Below, piece by piece: positions 1-8,248 of a stretch of DNA of 64,000 bases (positions are counted from its first letter, which is position 1; the number at the start of each line of letters is the position of its first letter). Made by a program: the position numbers and the translations under genes. The DNA lies in NCBI RefSeq assembly GCF_052327305.1, contig NZ_CP182486.1, positions 992,001 to 1,056,000 of the forward strand, read 5' to 3'. The stretch is from Sphingobium sp052327305. GTDB lineage: Bacteria; Pseudomonadota; Alphaproteobacteria; Sphingomonadales; Sphingomonadaceae. The notes below the pieces were generated by a model. It saw only the letters and a program-made list of their open reading frames with translations, did not search any database and had not been told where the DNA came from.

Positions 1-279
1 GCCCTCTACATCTTGGGCGGACCGGATGACATGGCCTATCCGAACGGCACGGACGACTTCCGCCGGATCACCACTTTGCCCGCTGCCCTGGTCAACATCC
101 CGGTGGGCCATGGCGGCACATATATGGAGCCGAATGGAGGCATCGCAGCGGAAGTCGTGACGGCCTGGCTCGACTGGAAGCTGAAGGGCGACACCGTCGC
201 AGCGAAACAGTTCGAAGGCGGCGCCTGCGGCTTCTGCAAGGACAGTCGCCTCACCATAGAACGCAAGAATATTCGCTGA
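1..279 (+). CDS. alpha/beta hydrolase, C-terminal fragment (gene enters from the left edge)
   Basis: The first reading frame is open from base 1 to a TGA at 277-279, so the gene starts outside the window. The 92 visible residues look like the end of an alpha/beta hydrolase: a GGPDD segment that could hold the catalytic acid, then VGHGG, which could hold the catalytic histidine, about 30 residues later. The tail carries an unusual CGFCKD motif with two close cysteines. It sits 190 bp before the arabinofuranosidase on the same strand, so it may be another esterase or hydrolase of the same locus. The family is inferred from motif spacing only and the substrate is unknown. Confidence 0.55.
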   Translation, partial: ALYILGGPDDMAYPNGTDDFRRITTLPAALVNIPVGHGGTYMEPNGGIAAEVVTAWLDWKLKGDTVAAKQFEGGACGFCKDSRLTIERKNIR

Positions 280-346
280 GATGAGAGCGCCGGCCGCTCC
301 TTTTGGGTTCGCCGAGCGAAACAGTCGCGCAGTCGTTGCGCAATAT

Positions 347-364
347 TTGTCGGACTATATGATC
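347..364. promoter_or_regulatory. putative GntR-type operator upstream of GH51
   Basis: The sequence TTGTCGGACTATATGATC lies 106 bp before the GH51 start. An almost identical sequence (TTGTCCGACTATATATGATC) occurs upstream of the esterase/GH27 operon at 6121. The right half, ATATGA, matches the right half of the operator found repeatedly in the 25-46 kb cluster. Such a pair of near-copies outside genes suggests a regulator site, possibly for the adjacent GntR protein. It could instead be a shared promoter element. Confidence 0.4.
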
Positions 365-469
365 GCGCCGAAACCCCGGTAAACGCATTTGATGATCGCC
401 GCCGACGCGAGCCTTGGTAGCCCCGCAACGGGCTGAACCCTGGAGAGGCGGCATAGAAAGGGAGAAGCA

Positions 470-2101
470 ATGTTCAGGACCAACCGACCGCTCTGCATGG
501 CGCTATTGCTTGCAGGAGCGGCCGCGCCGGTATTCGCCCAGTCCGGGCAGAATAGCGCGGTGCCCATCGCCGTCGATGCCACGAAGCCGGGCGCCAAGAT
601 CGACCGCAATATCTTCGGTCAGTTCGCTGAACATCTCGGCACCGGTATCTATGGCGGTGTCTGGGTTGGCAAGGACTCGCCCATTCCGAACGTCCGCGGC
701 ATCCGCTCGGACGTCGTGGGCGCGCTCAAAGCCATCAAGGTGCCCAATGTGCGCTGGCCGGGCGGCTGCTTCGCCGACGAGTATCACTGGCGCGACGGCA
801 TTGGCGATCCCAAGAAGCGCAGCATCACCGCGAACGCCAACTGGGGCGGCGCGGTCGAGGACAACGCCTTTGGCACGGACGAGTTCTTCGACTTCGCCAA
901 GCAGATCGGCACTGAGGCCTATGTCTCAGTGAATGTCGGCTCCGGCACGATCAAGGAAGCTGCCGACTGGATGGCGTACATGACCGCGTCACCAAACAGC
1001 ACAGCCGGGAAGGAACGCGCGGCCAATGGTCACCCGGAGCCTTACAAGGTCAAATATGTCGGCCTGGGCAATGAGAGCTGGGGCTGTGGCGGGTCGATGA
1101 CGCCCGAGCATTATGTCGACGAAATGAAGAAGTACGCGCGTTTCGTCCGCAACTATAACCCCGCGCAGCAGGTCAACACCAATCCCGCGACCAGCCCCTC
1201 AAAGGCGCCGGCCAATGTGGAAGAGATGCAGCGCATCGCCGTCGGCCCGAATGGTGACGACACATCCTACACCGAAGCCGTGATGAAGGCGTGGAAGGAT
1301 CACGATTGGGCTTGGAACATCGAAGGCCTCTCGCTTCACTCCTACACCGTGGTGAAGTGGCCCCCTGCCGTTCCGAGCATCAACTTCGGGGAAAGCGAAT
1401 ATGCCGCGATCCTGAAGTCCACGCTGGAGATGGACAATCTGATCCGCCTGCATGGCGCGATCATGGACAAATATGACCCGGAGAAGAAAGTCCCGCTCGT
1501 CGTGGACGAATGGGGCACCTGGTATGCCAAGCTCCCCAACAGTCCCGAGGGCTTCCTCCAGCAGCAGAACTCGATGCGCGACGCGATGGTTGCGGCGCTC
1601 AACATTAACATCTTCGCCAGGCATGGCGACCGTGTGCGCATGGCCAACATCGCGCAGATGGTGAATGTGCTGCAGGCCATGATCTTTACGGACGGGCCGA
1701 AGATGGTGCTGACGCCCACCTATCACATCTTCAAGATGTACGTGCCGTTCCAGGATGCGACGCTGGTTCCCGTCTCGTTCGACGCGGGCACTTACACCAG
1801 TGGCGACATCAAACTGCCACGAGTGGATGCCATCGCCGCGCGTGATGCGGCCGGCAAGCTCTGGCTGACCGTCACCAATCTTGACCCCAATCGCCCGGCC
1901 CGTATCGAGGCGTCGTTCAAAGGCGTGACCGCCAGAACGGCGCGGGGACAAGTGCTTACCGCTCCGCGCGTGGACAGCATCAACACCTTCGCTGCGCCGA
2001 CCACCGTGGCGCCCAAGCCGTTTACGGGATCGGCTGGCCGTAACGGCGTGGTTCTCGATCTGCCGGCCAAATCGGTCGTCGTGGTCGAAATCGGCTCTTA
2101 A
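470..2101 (+). CDS. exported alpha-L-arabinofuranosidase, GH51
   Basis: This 543-residue enzyme is expected to release terminal alpha-L-arabinofuranose from arabinan or arabinoxylan oligosaccharides in the periplasm. A signal peptide ending near residue 24 (VFAQ) is followed by a (beta/alpha)8 barrel with hallmark GH51 segments: RWPGG near residue 95, GLGNE with the acid/base Glu202, and VVDEWG with the nucleophile Glu347. A small beta-sandwich completes the C-terminus, and the length is typical of the family. The start at 470 follows GGGAGAAGC. A regulator gene lies just downstream on the same strand. Family assignment is secure; the exact substrate is inferred from the surrounding xylan-side-chain enzymes. 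Confidence 0.93.
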   Translation: MFRTNRPLCMALLLAGAAAPVFAQSGQNSAVPIAVDATKPGAKIDRNIFGQFAEHLGTGIYGGVWVGKDSPIPNVRGIRSDVVGALKAIKVPNVRWPGGCFADEYHWRDGIGDPKKRSITANANWGGAVEDNAFGTDEFFDFAKQIGTEAYVSVNVGSGTIKEAADWMAYMTASPNSTAGKERAANGHPEPYKVKYVGLGNESWGCGGSMTPEHYVDEMKKYARFVRNYNPAQQVNTNPATSPSKAPANVEEMQRIAVGPNGDDTSYTEAVMKAWKDHDWAWNIEGLSLHSYTVVKWPPAVPSINFGESEYAAILKSTLEMDNLIRLHGAIMDKYDPEKKVPLVVDEWGTWYAKLPNSPEGFLQQQNSMRDAMVAALNINIFARHGDRVRMANIAQMVNVLQAMIFTDGPKMVLTPTYHIFKMYVPFQDATLVPVSFDAGTYTSGDIKLPRVDAIAARDAAGKLWLTVTNLDPNRPARIEASFKGVTARTARGQVLTAPRVDSINTFAAPTTVAPKPFTGSAGRNGVVLDLPAKSVVVVEIGS

Positions 2102-2110
2102 AATCTGGGG

Positions 2111-2136
2111 GCGGCGCCAGTGATAATCGGCGCCGC
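2111..2136 (+). terminator. hairpin after GH51
   Basis: An 8-bp perfect stem (GCGGCGCC / GGCGCCGC) with a 10-nt loop begins 9 bp after the GH51 stop. No clear T-tract follows, so it may stabilise the 3' end or terminate weakly. Confidence 0.5.
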
Positions 2137-2283
2137 TCCTGCCTCTCTTCGAGGCAAATAGTAGCATTTTTGCCGACGCGGCTTCTCGGGTTGCAAGTCG
2201 GACAGCGAAAAAGATAAGAATTAGAGATAAGAAAAAGGCTGACCCAAAGGGCAGCCAACATAAAAGAGGGAGAGCCCACAGCG

Positions 2284-3042
2284 GTGGAGAAGCACGGCAC
2301 GTCCATCCCGGAGCGCAAGACGCCTCCCCCGCTCGCCCCGTCCCCCAAAGGCTCCGGCCGCCGATTACGTGGCGCCGTCGCGCATTATCTCGGCACTGCC
2401 ATCGTCTCCGGGCAGATCGCCCCAGGCGAGACGCTCACGGGTGAAGTCGCCAATGCCGAGGCGCTGGACATATCCCGCAGCGCCTATCGCGAAGCCGTGC
2501 AGGTGCTCGTCGCCAAGGGACTGGTGGAGAGCCGCACCAAGGCCGGCACCCGCGTGCTTCCGCGCAGCCGCTGGGCCATTCTCGATCCCACTGTGCTTGC
2601 CTGGGCCTTTTCCGGAGAGCCGGACATCGAGTTTGTCCGCGACCTGTTCGAATTAAGGGCCATTGTGGAGCCCGCAGCAGCGCGACTTGCCGCTGAACGG
2701 CGCGACAGGGAGCATATCAGGACCATGAAGGACGCGCTGAGCGCCATGCGCCAGCATACGCTCGCCACGGAGGCAGGGCGCGTCGCCGACCGAGACTTTC
2801 ACGATGCGATCCTCGCCGCCACGCAGAACGACACGCTTGTTGCATTGAGCGCGAGCATTGGGGCCGCCGTGAACTGGACGACCGAGTTCAAGCAGCGATC
2901 ACGTGCGCTACCACGCGACCCCATTCCCGATCACGCGCGGGTTTATGAGGCAATCGCAGCCGGCGACCCGGAAGCCGCCAGCGCCGCCATGCGGAACCTT
3001 GTGGACCTTGCGCTGGAAGACACCCGATCGGCCATGCTCTGA
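2284..3042 (+). CDS. FadR-subfamily GntR transcriptional regulator (FCD domain)
   Basis: A 252-residue regulator. The N-terminal winged helix-turn-helix spans about residues 25-95, with an ISRSAYREAVQVL recognition helix, and is followed by an all-helical FCD domain (about 110-245). The domain has the conserved D..FH and later histidine positions that bind metal and an organic acid or sugar-acid effector in this family. GTG at 2284 is used, with an AGGGAG ribosome site upstream. Family members usually repress catabolic genes and are released by sugar acids. Its place between the arabinofuranosidase and the galactosidase/esterase operon suggests local control, perhaps through the sites at 347 and 6121. 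Confidence 0.85.
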   Translation: MEKHGTSIPERKTPPPLAPSPKGSGRRLRGAVAHYLGTAIVSGQIAPGETLTGEVANAEALDISRSAYREAVQVLVAKGLVESRTKAGTRVLPRSRWAILDPTVLAWAFSGEPDIEFVRDLFELRAIVEPAAARLAAERRDREHIRTMKDALSAMRQHTLATEAGRVADRDFHDAILAATQNDTLVALSASIGAAVNWTTEFKQRSRALPRDPIPDHARVYEAIAAGDPEAASAAMRNLVDLALEDTRSAML

Positions 3043-3058
3043 TCGCAGGGGCGCGGCC

Positions 3059-4993
3059 TTAGCGCTGAAAGGCCGCATCCCCCCACACCACCGGGTCGGA
3101 AAAGCGCATCGGCCGCGGTGTTCGCGCGACCAGTTCGACCAGCTTCACGCCGCGCACATCCGCAGTAACCGCCACTGGCGCATCGCCGAACTTGATCGGC
3201 TTCGTCTTCGTCAGCAGCTTGCCGTCGCCATAGACCGCGAAAGATACAGGCTGGCTGCGGTCCCGTGCTGAAACGTCGACCCCCACAGTCGCAGTGAAAC
3301 GGCCATAGCCCGCGTTCCGCACTTCCAGCCGCGAGTTGGCCAGCACACCGAGGCCAGTGTCGAAGCGCTTGTCTCCGATCGTGAGCTGCTGTCCATAAGG
3401 CGAGGAATCGGCCTGAGCCCCGCCCCATCCGCCATAGCGTGGCGGCTCACGTGTAGCGCGCGTGTTCTGCCAAGGCAGCAATGCGCGGTGCACCAGCGGC
3501 TCGGCTTCGGGCACGGTCACGCCGTCGACAGCAGGATTTACGCTGCCGGGCTGCTCGGAAAGATAAATACCGTCGGCCAGTCGCCGGGTGCCGCGCGCGG
3601 TGAAAACCAGTGTCTCGCGCCCCGCGAGCTTGAACTTCTGCTGTCCTTTGAAACGAAGCCGCTCGTTGCTCCAGAGGTTGGTGAGGTCGACGTCGGCATC
3701 CGCCAGGAACTTCAGATGCTCGGCCATCAAGGTCGCTTCGATGGGGGCCGAGGTGCGATTGAGGATCGCGACACCCTTCTCGCCATTGGCGAGCGTCTTG
3801 ACGAAGATCGACACGTCGCCGGAGTCGAACGCCAGCACCGCCTGATTGCCGGCCGGATCCTGATTGAGAGCAATGACGCGCTCATTGCCGAAGATGTCCA
3901 TGAGCGCCTTGGGCGCCTTGCGCAGGTCATAGCCGATCATGAGCGGCGAATTGACGATGGCCCAGAGGCTGAAATGCGATCGCGCCTCGGTGAGATGGTC
4001 AGTATCGAATTCCCCGCTGCCGACGAAGAGCATATCCGGGTCGTTCCAAGAACCGGGATGCGCATACAGTGGGCGGCGCGCGGTGCTGTCGAGATTATGA
4101 AGCATCCGGCTCCAGTTAGGTGAGATATCCTCGCTCGTGCGGGAAATGCTGCCCAAGTCCTTGGCCCAGGATCGCACGTCCGCGGCGCCCCAGATGCAGA
4201 TCGAGAAAATGAAGTCATTGTCGGGATTGTGCCGGGCCAGCGCATCGCCGACCTCCGTGTAGAGCTTGCGGACTGCAGCGACGTCCGTTCTCCCCAGAGA
4301 GTCGCTGTCGACAATCGGGGTGAACGCCCGAAACCGGCCCGAAGTTACTTTTTCGGTCGTCTCGCCCAGTCCCCTGAGACCGCATCCATCAACCTTGATG
4401 AGATCGAAACCCCAATCCGCGAAGTAGAGCTTTATGTCCTGGTCGACATGACCATAGAGGCCGACTTCGCGTTCCGCGATCGACCCCTGCGGCTGATTGG
4501 GCAAATCCGGGCCATAAATCTGGCCGCAGCTATTGCGACCGACATCCGAATAGATACCGGCCTTGAAGCCCATAGCATGCAACCTGTCCGTCAGGGGGCG
4601 GAAGCTGGTGCTCCCGTCCGGCATCGCGGCGGAAGGGAAATTGGCCGTGCGAATGACCATGCGGCCATCGGGCTGGTTGCGCCTGAGCCACCAGCCGTCA
4701 TCAATGTCGATGTAGCGAAAGCCCTTCTTGGCCAGTCCAGAGTCAATGATGATCTGCGCCGATGCCAGCAGCTTCTCTTCGTCGATATCTGTGGCGAATG
4801 CATTCCAGCTGTTCCACCCCATGGGCGGAAGCTGCGCGGCTCCGCGACTATAGGCTGTCCAGCGCCCGGTCGGCGACAAGGTGTCGGCCGCCGCCGGAAC
4901 CGCTAGGGCAATCAAGGCAGCGGCTCCACATAGCCGGGCCGCCCATTTTCCAAGCCCATTCAAACTGGAGCTTTTCTTCATCGACTTCGGCAT
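3059..4993 (-). CDS. exported GH27 alpha-galactosidase-like enzyme with C-terminal NPCBM domain
   Basis: The 644-residue protein has a signal peptide (cleavage near AAA, residue 36). A GH27 barrel follows from MGWNSWN (residue 58), with nucleophile Asp202 in KVDGC and acid/base Asp289 in RTSEDI. A beta-domain comes next, and a C-terminal region (about 500-644) resembles the NPCBM carbohydrate-binding fold. GH27 enzymes remove alpha-D-galactose; some act on beta-L-arabinopyranose, which is an alternative in this arabinose-rich locus. The gene starts 2 bp after the esterase stop, so the two form one operon. Its 3' end converges on the GntR gene, only 16 bp away. Confidence 0.88.
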   Translation of the reverse strand: MPKSMKKSSSLNGLGKWAARLCGAAALIALAVPAAADTLSPTGRWTAYSRGAAQLPPMGWNSWNAFATDIDEEKLLASAQIIIDSGLAKKGFRYIDIDDGWWLRRNQPDGRMVIRTANFPSAAMPDGSTSFRPLTDRLHAMGFKAGIYSDVGRNSCGQIYGPDLPNQPQGSIAEREVGLYGHVDQDIKLYFADWGFDLIKVDGCGLRGLGETTEKVTSGRFRAFTPIVDSDSLGRTDVAAVRKLYTEVGDALARHNPDNDFIFSICIWGAADVRSWAKDLGSISRTSEDISPNWSRMLHNLDSTARRPLYAHPGSWNDPDMLFVGSGEFDTDHLTEARSHFSLWAIVNSPLMIGYDLRKAPKALMDIFGNERVIALNQDPAGNQAVLAFDSGDVSIFVKTLANGEKGVAILNRTSAPIEATLMAEHLKFLADADVDLTNLWSNERLRFKGQQKFKLAGRETLVFTARGTRRLADGIYLSEQPGSVNPAVDGVTVPEAEPLVHRALLPWQNTRATREPPRYGGWGGAQADSSPYGQQLTIGDKRFDTGLGVLANSRLEVRNAGYGRFTATVGVDVSARDRSQPVSFAVYGDGKLLTKTKPIKFGDAPVAVTADVRGVKLVELVARTPRPMRFSDPVVWGDAAFQR

Positions 4994-4995
4994 GG

Positions 4996-6066
4996 TCAGA
5001 ACACCAGGTTCTGGCTGAAGAAGGGCATCACGTAGTTTTGGATGCGGGTCGGCACATTATTGGTGTGATCGCCGGAATAAATCTCGAAGCCGTTCTTGAC
5101 CCCATAGCTCTCCAGAAGTTCATGCAGCTTCTGGGTGTCGCCCTTGAGGCCATCCTTGTCACCCACGTCCATCGAGATCGCCTTATAGCGGCGCAACTGG
5201 CCGATATATTGATCCACGAAAGAAAGCGGCGCATTGGCGGCCCACTTCGCGAGGACCGCGTTTTTCTGCGCATCATCACCATCAGGCAGGTCGAGATAAA
5301 GCGGCGCCTTTTTTGGATTGGGCGACCACGCAGCTGCGGAAGCAAGTTGCGCACGCACGCCCCAGGGGAGCTTGGCGGCATCGGCCGGCGTCTTCACGGA
5401 TGCCAGCGCTTCCTTGAGTTCCGGACTAACCGGAGCAGCAGCGCGCGCTGACATGCAGCACGGGCTCATGAGGTAAAGCGCCCCAAACACATCGGAATGC
5501 TTCATGCCAATGCGGCTTGCGCCGTAGCCACCCATGGAATGGCCCACGAGGCCCCTGCTCTCCCGCTTGGCAAGGGTCCGATAATGCCCGTCAATATAGG
5601 CCACCAGATCACGCCAGACGAAGGTCTCAAAATCGCCCACGGTCGCTCCACCGGAATACATCGACCCGTTATGGACAGTCTTGCTGTCAGGAAAAACGAC
5701 GATGACCTCTTTCGCGCCGCGCGCGAAGGCCCCCTCAATCGTCTGCGGCGCATGGATCTCCCCGACCCATTGCTCGGCGCCGATCGAATAGCCGTGCAGC
5801 GCATAGACGACGGGATAGCGCTTGCCCGGATTGCTCGCATAGCTGGGCGGCAGCATGACCACGACGTCGCGGTCCGCCGAATTGCCTTCAAGGTTCCCCT
5901 CCAGGGCTGCGGAATGGACCTTGATTCGTTCGATCTTGAGAGCCTTGGCGCCCGCCTCGACTGGCGGCGCGATCGTATTCACCTGCGCTCCCGCCTGTTG
6001 CGCACCGGCAGCGGCCAAAAAGAGGGAAGCGGCGCTCAGCAGCACCTTCGACGAACGGCTTTTCAT
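4996..6066 (-). CDS. exported esterase of the esterase D / feruloyl esterase type (CE1-like)
   Basis: Starting at ATG 6066, 8 nt after GGAGG, the product has 356 residues; a longer frame exists but lacks a ribosome site. A signal peptide is followed by an alpha/beta-hydrolase core with an HGY oxyanion segment and the nucleophile elbow GHSMGG. A late GDKDG and a final DHTNN probably supply the acid and the histidine. This family includes feruloyl and acetyl esterases of plant cell-wall loci, which fits the neighbouring GH27 and GH51 genes. It is the first gene of the esterase-GH27 operon, with an operator-like sequence in its leader. Confidence 0.82.
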   Translation of the reverse strand: MKSRSSKVLLSAASLFLAAAGAQQAGAQVNTIAPPVEAGAKALKIERIKVHSAALEGNLEGNSADRDVVVMLPPSYASNPGKRYPVVYALHGYSIGAEQWVGEIHAPQTIEGAFARGAKEVIVVFPDSKTVHNGSMYSGGATVGDFETFVWRDLVAYIDGHYRTLAKRESRGLVGHSMGGYGASRIGMKHSDVFGALYLMSPCCMSARAAAPVSPELKEALASVKTPADAAKLPWGVRAQLASAAAWSPNPKKAPLYLDLPDGDDAQKNAVLAKWAANAPLSFVDQYIGQLRRYKAISMDVGDKDGLKGDTQKLHELLESYGVKNGFEIYSGDHTNNVPTRIQNYVMPFFSQNLVF

Positions 6067-6120
6067 GTCAGCATTCCTCCCCACGGACGGGCCAGCCGCC
6101 GCATCTCCAAGTCGGTTTAT

Positions 6121-6140
6121 TTGTCCGACTATATATGATC
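6121..6140. promoter_or_regulatory. putative GntR-type operator upstream of the esterase/GH27 operon
   Basis: TTGTCCGACTATATATGATC lies 54 bp before the esterase start. It is a near-copy of the site at 347 upstream of GH51, differing by a C/G exchange and a 2-bp insertion. Positions 6124-6138 also align with the 15-bp operator of the 25-46 kb cluster in the right half (ATATGA). It supports shared control of GH51 and this operon. Confidence 0.45.
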
Positions 6141-6173
6141 GAGTCAATCGATCCGGCGCAATTTGTGTTTCGC

Positions 6174-7199
6174 TTAGCCGCCCCGCAGCAATTGCATGAC
6201 CAGCGCGCGGATTCTGCCATAGTTCCCACTGGCCAGCGGCCCGAGGATGCCATGCTTCTCGGGAGACAGATGCGCGAGTGGATGACCGTCTGGTCGGAAA
6301 ACATAATGGTCGAAGAAGGCGCGCCAGGCTTCCCGCTCGCGTGCGGGGCGCTCGGCAATCGTTATCATTGCAAGCAGCATCGCGGTGTTGGGCGCATCGG
6401 GGCCAGCGCTGAACGCATCCCACCAGTAGTTCACCAGCATGTTGACCGGATCGAGCGCCTCGACCTGATGCCACCAGAGCTTGGGCAGATAGAGCGCGTC
6501 CCCCGGCCCCAGATCAGCGACGAGCGCGCGGTCGCGGATGGCCTCGAAGCGCGGATAGCGCGGATCGCCCGGCGCCGTTCCGGCAGCGAGGCTGACGGGA
6601 CGCCCTGCCATCGTATGATCGACCGGCCCGACATAGAGATCCGCTACGGCCTCGGGCGGATACAGCGTGAATCGGCGGCGACCAGCGATAACGCAGGCGA
6701 TATTGTCAAACGTATCGTTGTGACAGGCGACATTGGACGCATTGCCGAGCCAGATGCGTGGGCCGACTGACGACGGTACTGCGGGCATCTCATTTTCCTG
6801 CGCGAATCCGGGCAGGAAGATGTCCGCCTCGATCGATCCGAGATAGACGCTCGGCAATCCGGGCTTGGCGGCGTTGGCAAGAATGCGATCCAGCGCGCCA
6901 AGGACATCGGTGTCGAAACGGTCGAAATTGAACCCTTCGAGCGCCTCGCCATAAGCGTATCTCCCCTCGATCGCGGGAGCGCCGATAAATCCCTCCGCGC
7001 GCGCTGAGTTGGCGAAGCGCGCAAGATAGGCCTTCAGTGCGTCGAGAGAGGATTGCCCGGCACGAAAGACCGGCCAGTTTTGCACCGCGGCGCGCATGAC
7101 GACAGGCTCGCAGTTCTCAACGATCGCGCTCCGAAACGCCTCCCGATCGGCGATGAGAACCGCATCGGCTTCGCCAACATGCGCGGAGGAACTCGTCAA
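6174..7199 (-). CDS. cupin-like (JmjC-type) 2-oxoglutarate/Fe(II) oxygenase-family protein
   Basis: This 341-residue cytoplasmic protein belongs to the cupin_8/JmjC-like group. A metal-binding HND (an HxD motif) sits in a CHNDTFDN segment, and a distal histidine in WWHQVEAL follows about 100 residues later. Members are thought to be iron-dependent hydroxylases, though most substrates are unknown. The TTG at 7199, 8 bp after the sapC stop, is the best available start, with a weak ribosome site. It is the second gene of a sapC-cupin operon divergent from a TonB receptor and halogenase, an arrangement that recurs in sphingomonads and Caulobacter relatives. Confidence 0.75.
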   Translation of the reverse strand: MTSSSAHVGEADAVLIADREAFRSAIVENCEPVVMRAAVQNWPVFRAGQSSLDALKAYLARFANSARAEGFIGAPAIEGRYAYGEALEGFNFDRFDTDVLGALDRILANAAKPGLPSVYLGSIEADIFLPGFAQENEMPAVPSSVGPRIWLGNASNVACHNDTFDNIACVIAGRRRFTLYPPEAVADLYVGPVDHTMAGRPVSLAAGTAPGDPRYPRFEAIRDRALVADLGPGDALYLPKLWWHQVEALDPVNMLVNYWWDAFSAGPDAPNTAMLLAMITIAERPAREREAWRAFFDHYVFRPDGHPLAHLSPEKHGILGPLASGNYGRIRALVMQLLRGG

Positions 7200-7207
7200 G
7201 GCAATGC

Positions 7208-7900
7208 TCAGGACGACGCGGTGAGTCGCGCGTTGCGACGACGGGCCAGAACCGCGATCTGATTGAGGGAGAACGTCATGGACATCGCCGCCTGCAGATA
7301 GCCATTACGGAAAAGCGCGAGGATTTCATGATCCGGCAGATCATTCAGAGTGTCGCGGCTGACTGTATACAGGCCCTCAAGCTGGATGTCCTTTCCGTCA
7401 TCGAAGCTGAGCGAGATGTCGATCGGCTCAATCGCCTTGAGGCGCAGAAGCTCCGCAATGAAGGTTCGCGTCGCCGCGAGGCCCGCGTGCAGTTGGCCCA
7501 ATATGGACTGGATCTTCCGCATGGCCTGCGTCGGCTCTCCGTCCGCATCGAAAAGCGCGATCAATGCGCCCGCACCGAAGCGCGGGTGAGCGACATCGAC
7601 CGCTATATTCTCGTCTGCAGTAAAGAATCCCTGACGCTGCATGTCCAATGGCTGAAAAATCGAGCCATTCTTCGCGTTATCCTCGAACAACACTTCGCCC
7701 GGCTCAAAACCGAAGAGCGCCGCTGCATAGAATTCTCCCGTCGCGGAATCCTTGGCGAAAAAGATCGGGCAAGTACTTGCTGCAGCAGGAAATTCATTCA
7801 GGGCGATGGGCACGAAATGCGGGTGCGGAATACCCGGATCTTGCCGGACGCTGAGGGCCCGATGAGTCTCGTTGTTCAATAGTTCGATTTGCTGGGCCAT
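7208..7900 (-). CDS. SapC family protein
   Basis: A 230-residue protein without signal peptide or membrane segments, read as SapC-like from PHFVPIALNEFP near the start and later conserved FFTADENIAVD and DDG..LEGLYTV segments. SapC was named in Campylobacter S-layer loci. In alphaproteobacteria it usually sits beside TonB receptors and halogenase-like genes, and its activity is not established. ATG 7900 follows GGAGAGGGC. It heads an operon with the cupin gene. A LacI-type operator lies in the divergent promoter region it shares with the receptor. Confidence 0.75.
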   Translation of the reverse strand: MAQQIELLNNETHRALSVRQDPGIPHPHFVPIALNEFPAAASTCPIFFAKDSATGEFYAAALFGFEPGEVLFEDNAKNGSIFQPLDMQRQGFFTADENIAVDVAHPRFGAGALIALFDADGEPTQAMRKIQSILGQLHAGLAATRTFIAELLRLKAIEPIDISLSFDDGKDIQLEGLYTVSRDTLNDLPDHEILALFRNGYLQAAMSMTFSLNQIAVLARRRNARLTASS

Positions 7901-8248
7901 GCCCTCTCCTCACCCTCAAATTCGTTAACTCTGCGACTACGCCCGTTAACTACCGGTTCCCTAGCCCTCTGGCCGTTCTTGTCACGACTTGGCGGTATCT
8001 TTGCAACAGTCGAAACCGAAGTTTTAAACGCAGACAAATTATTCTTGATAGCGCTACCTTTCACAGTTACCCCTTGTCTCAACCGTTGCAATAGATTTCG
8101 GAGTCGAGGGGATGCACGTCCAGGCTAAGCGCCTGGCGTCCGTTAACTTCACCTCCATAAGTCGACTGTGCGGTTGAACGCATTGGTTCTTGGCGCGCTC
8201 ATCTTCGGAAGGGCGGGTCGCAACCGGACCTTTAGGGGAGGTTTTTAT
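7901..8248. promoter_or_regulatory. divergent promoter region between sapC and the TonB receptor
   Basis: These 348 bases separate two divergent operons and hold no convincing gene. The clearest element is the LacI-type operator at 8044-8061. Two copies of GTTAAC flank the sapC-proximal end (about 7923 and 7945), and the receptor ribosome site AGGGGAGG is at 8234-8241. Promoter boxes could not be assigned with confidence. Confidence 0.5.
8044..8061. promoter_or_regulatory. LacI/GalR-type operator
   Basis: CTTGATAGCGCTACCTTT contains the palindromic core TTGATAGCGCTACC, centred on the GCGC typical of LacI-family operators. Read in reverse, the site at 23709-23726 shares all 14 core bases. It lies in the sapC/TonB-receptor divergent region. 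No LacI-family gene is present in the window, so the cognate regulator must be elsewhere. Confidence 0.65.

Noticed and set aside
1199..2167. Minus-strand frame opposite GH51
   Set aside because: Shadow of GH51; no ribosome site or recognisable domain.
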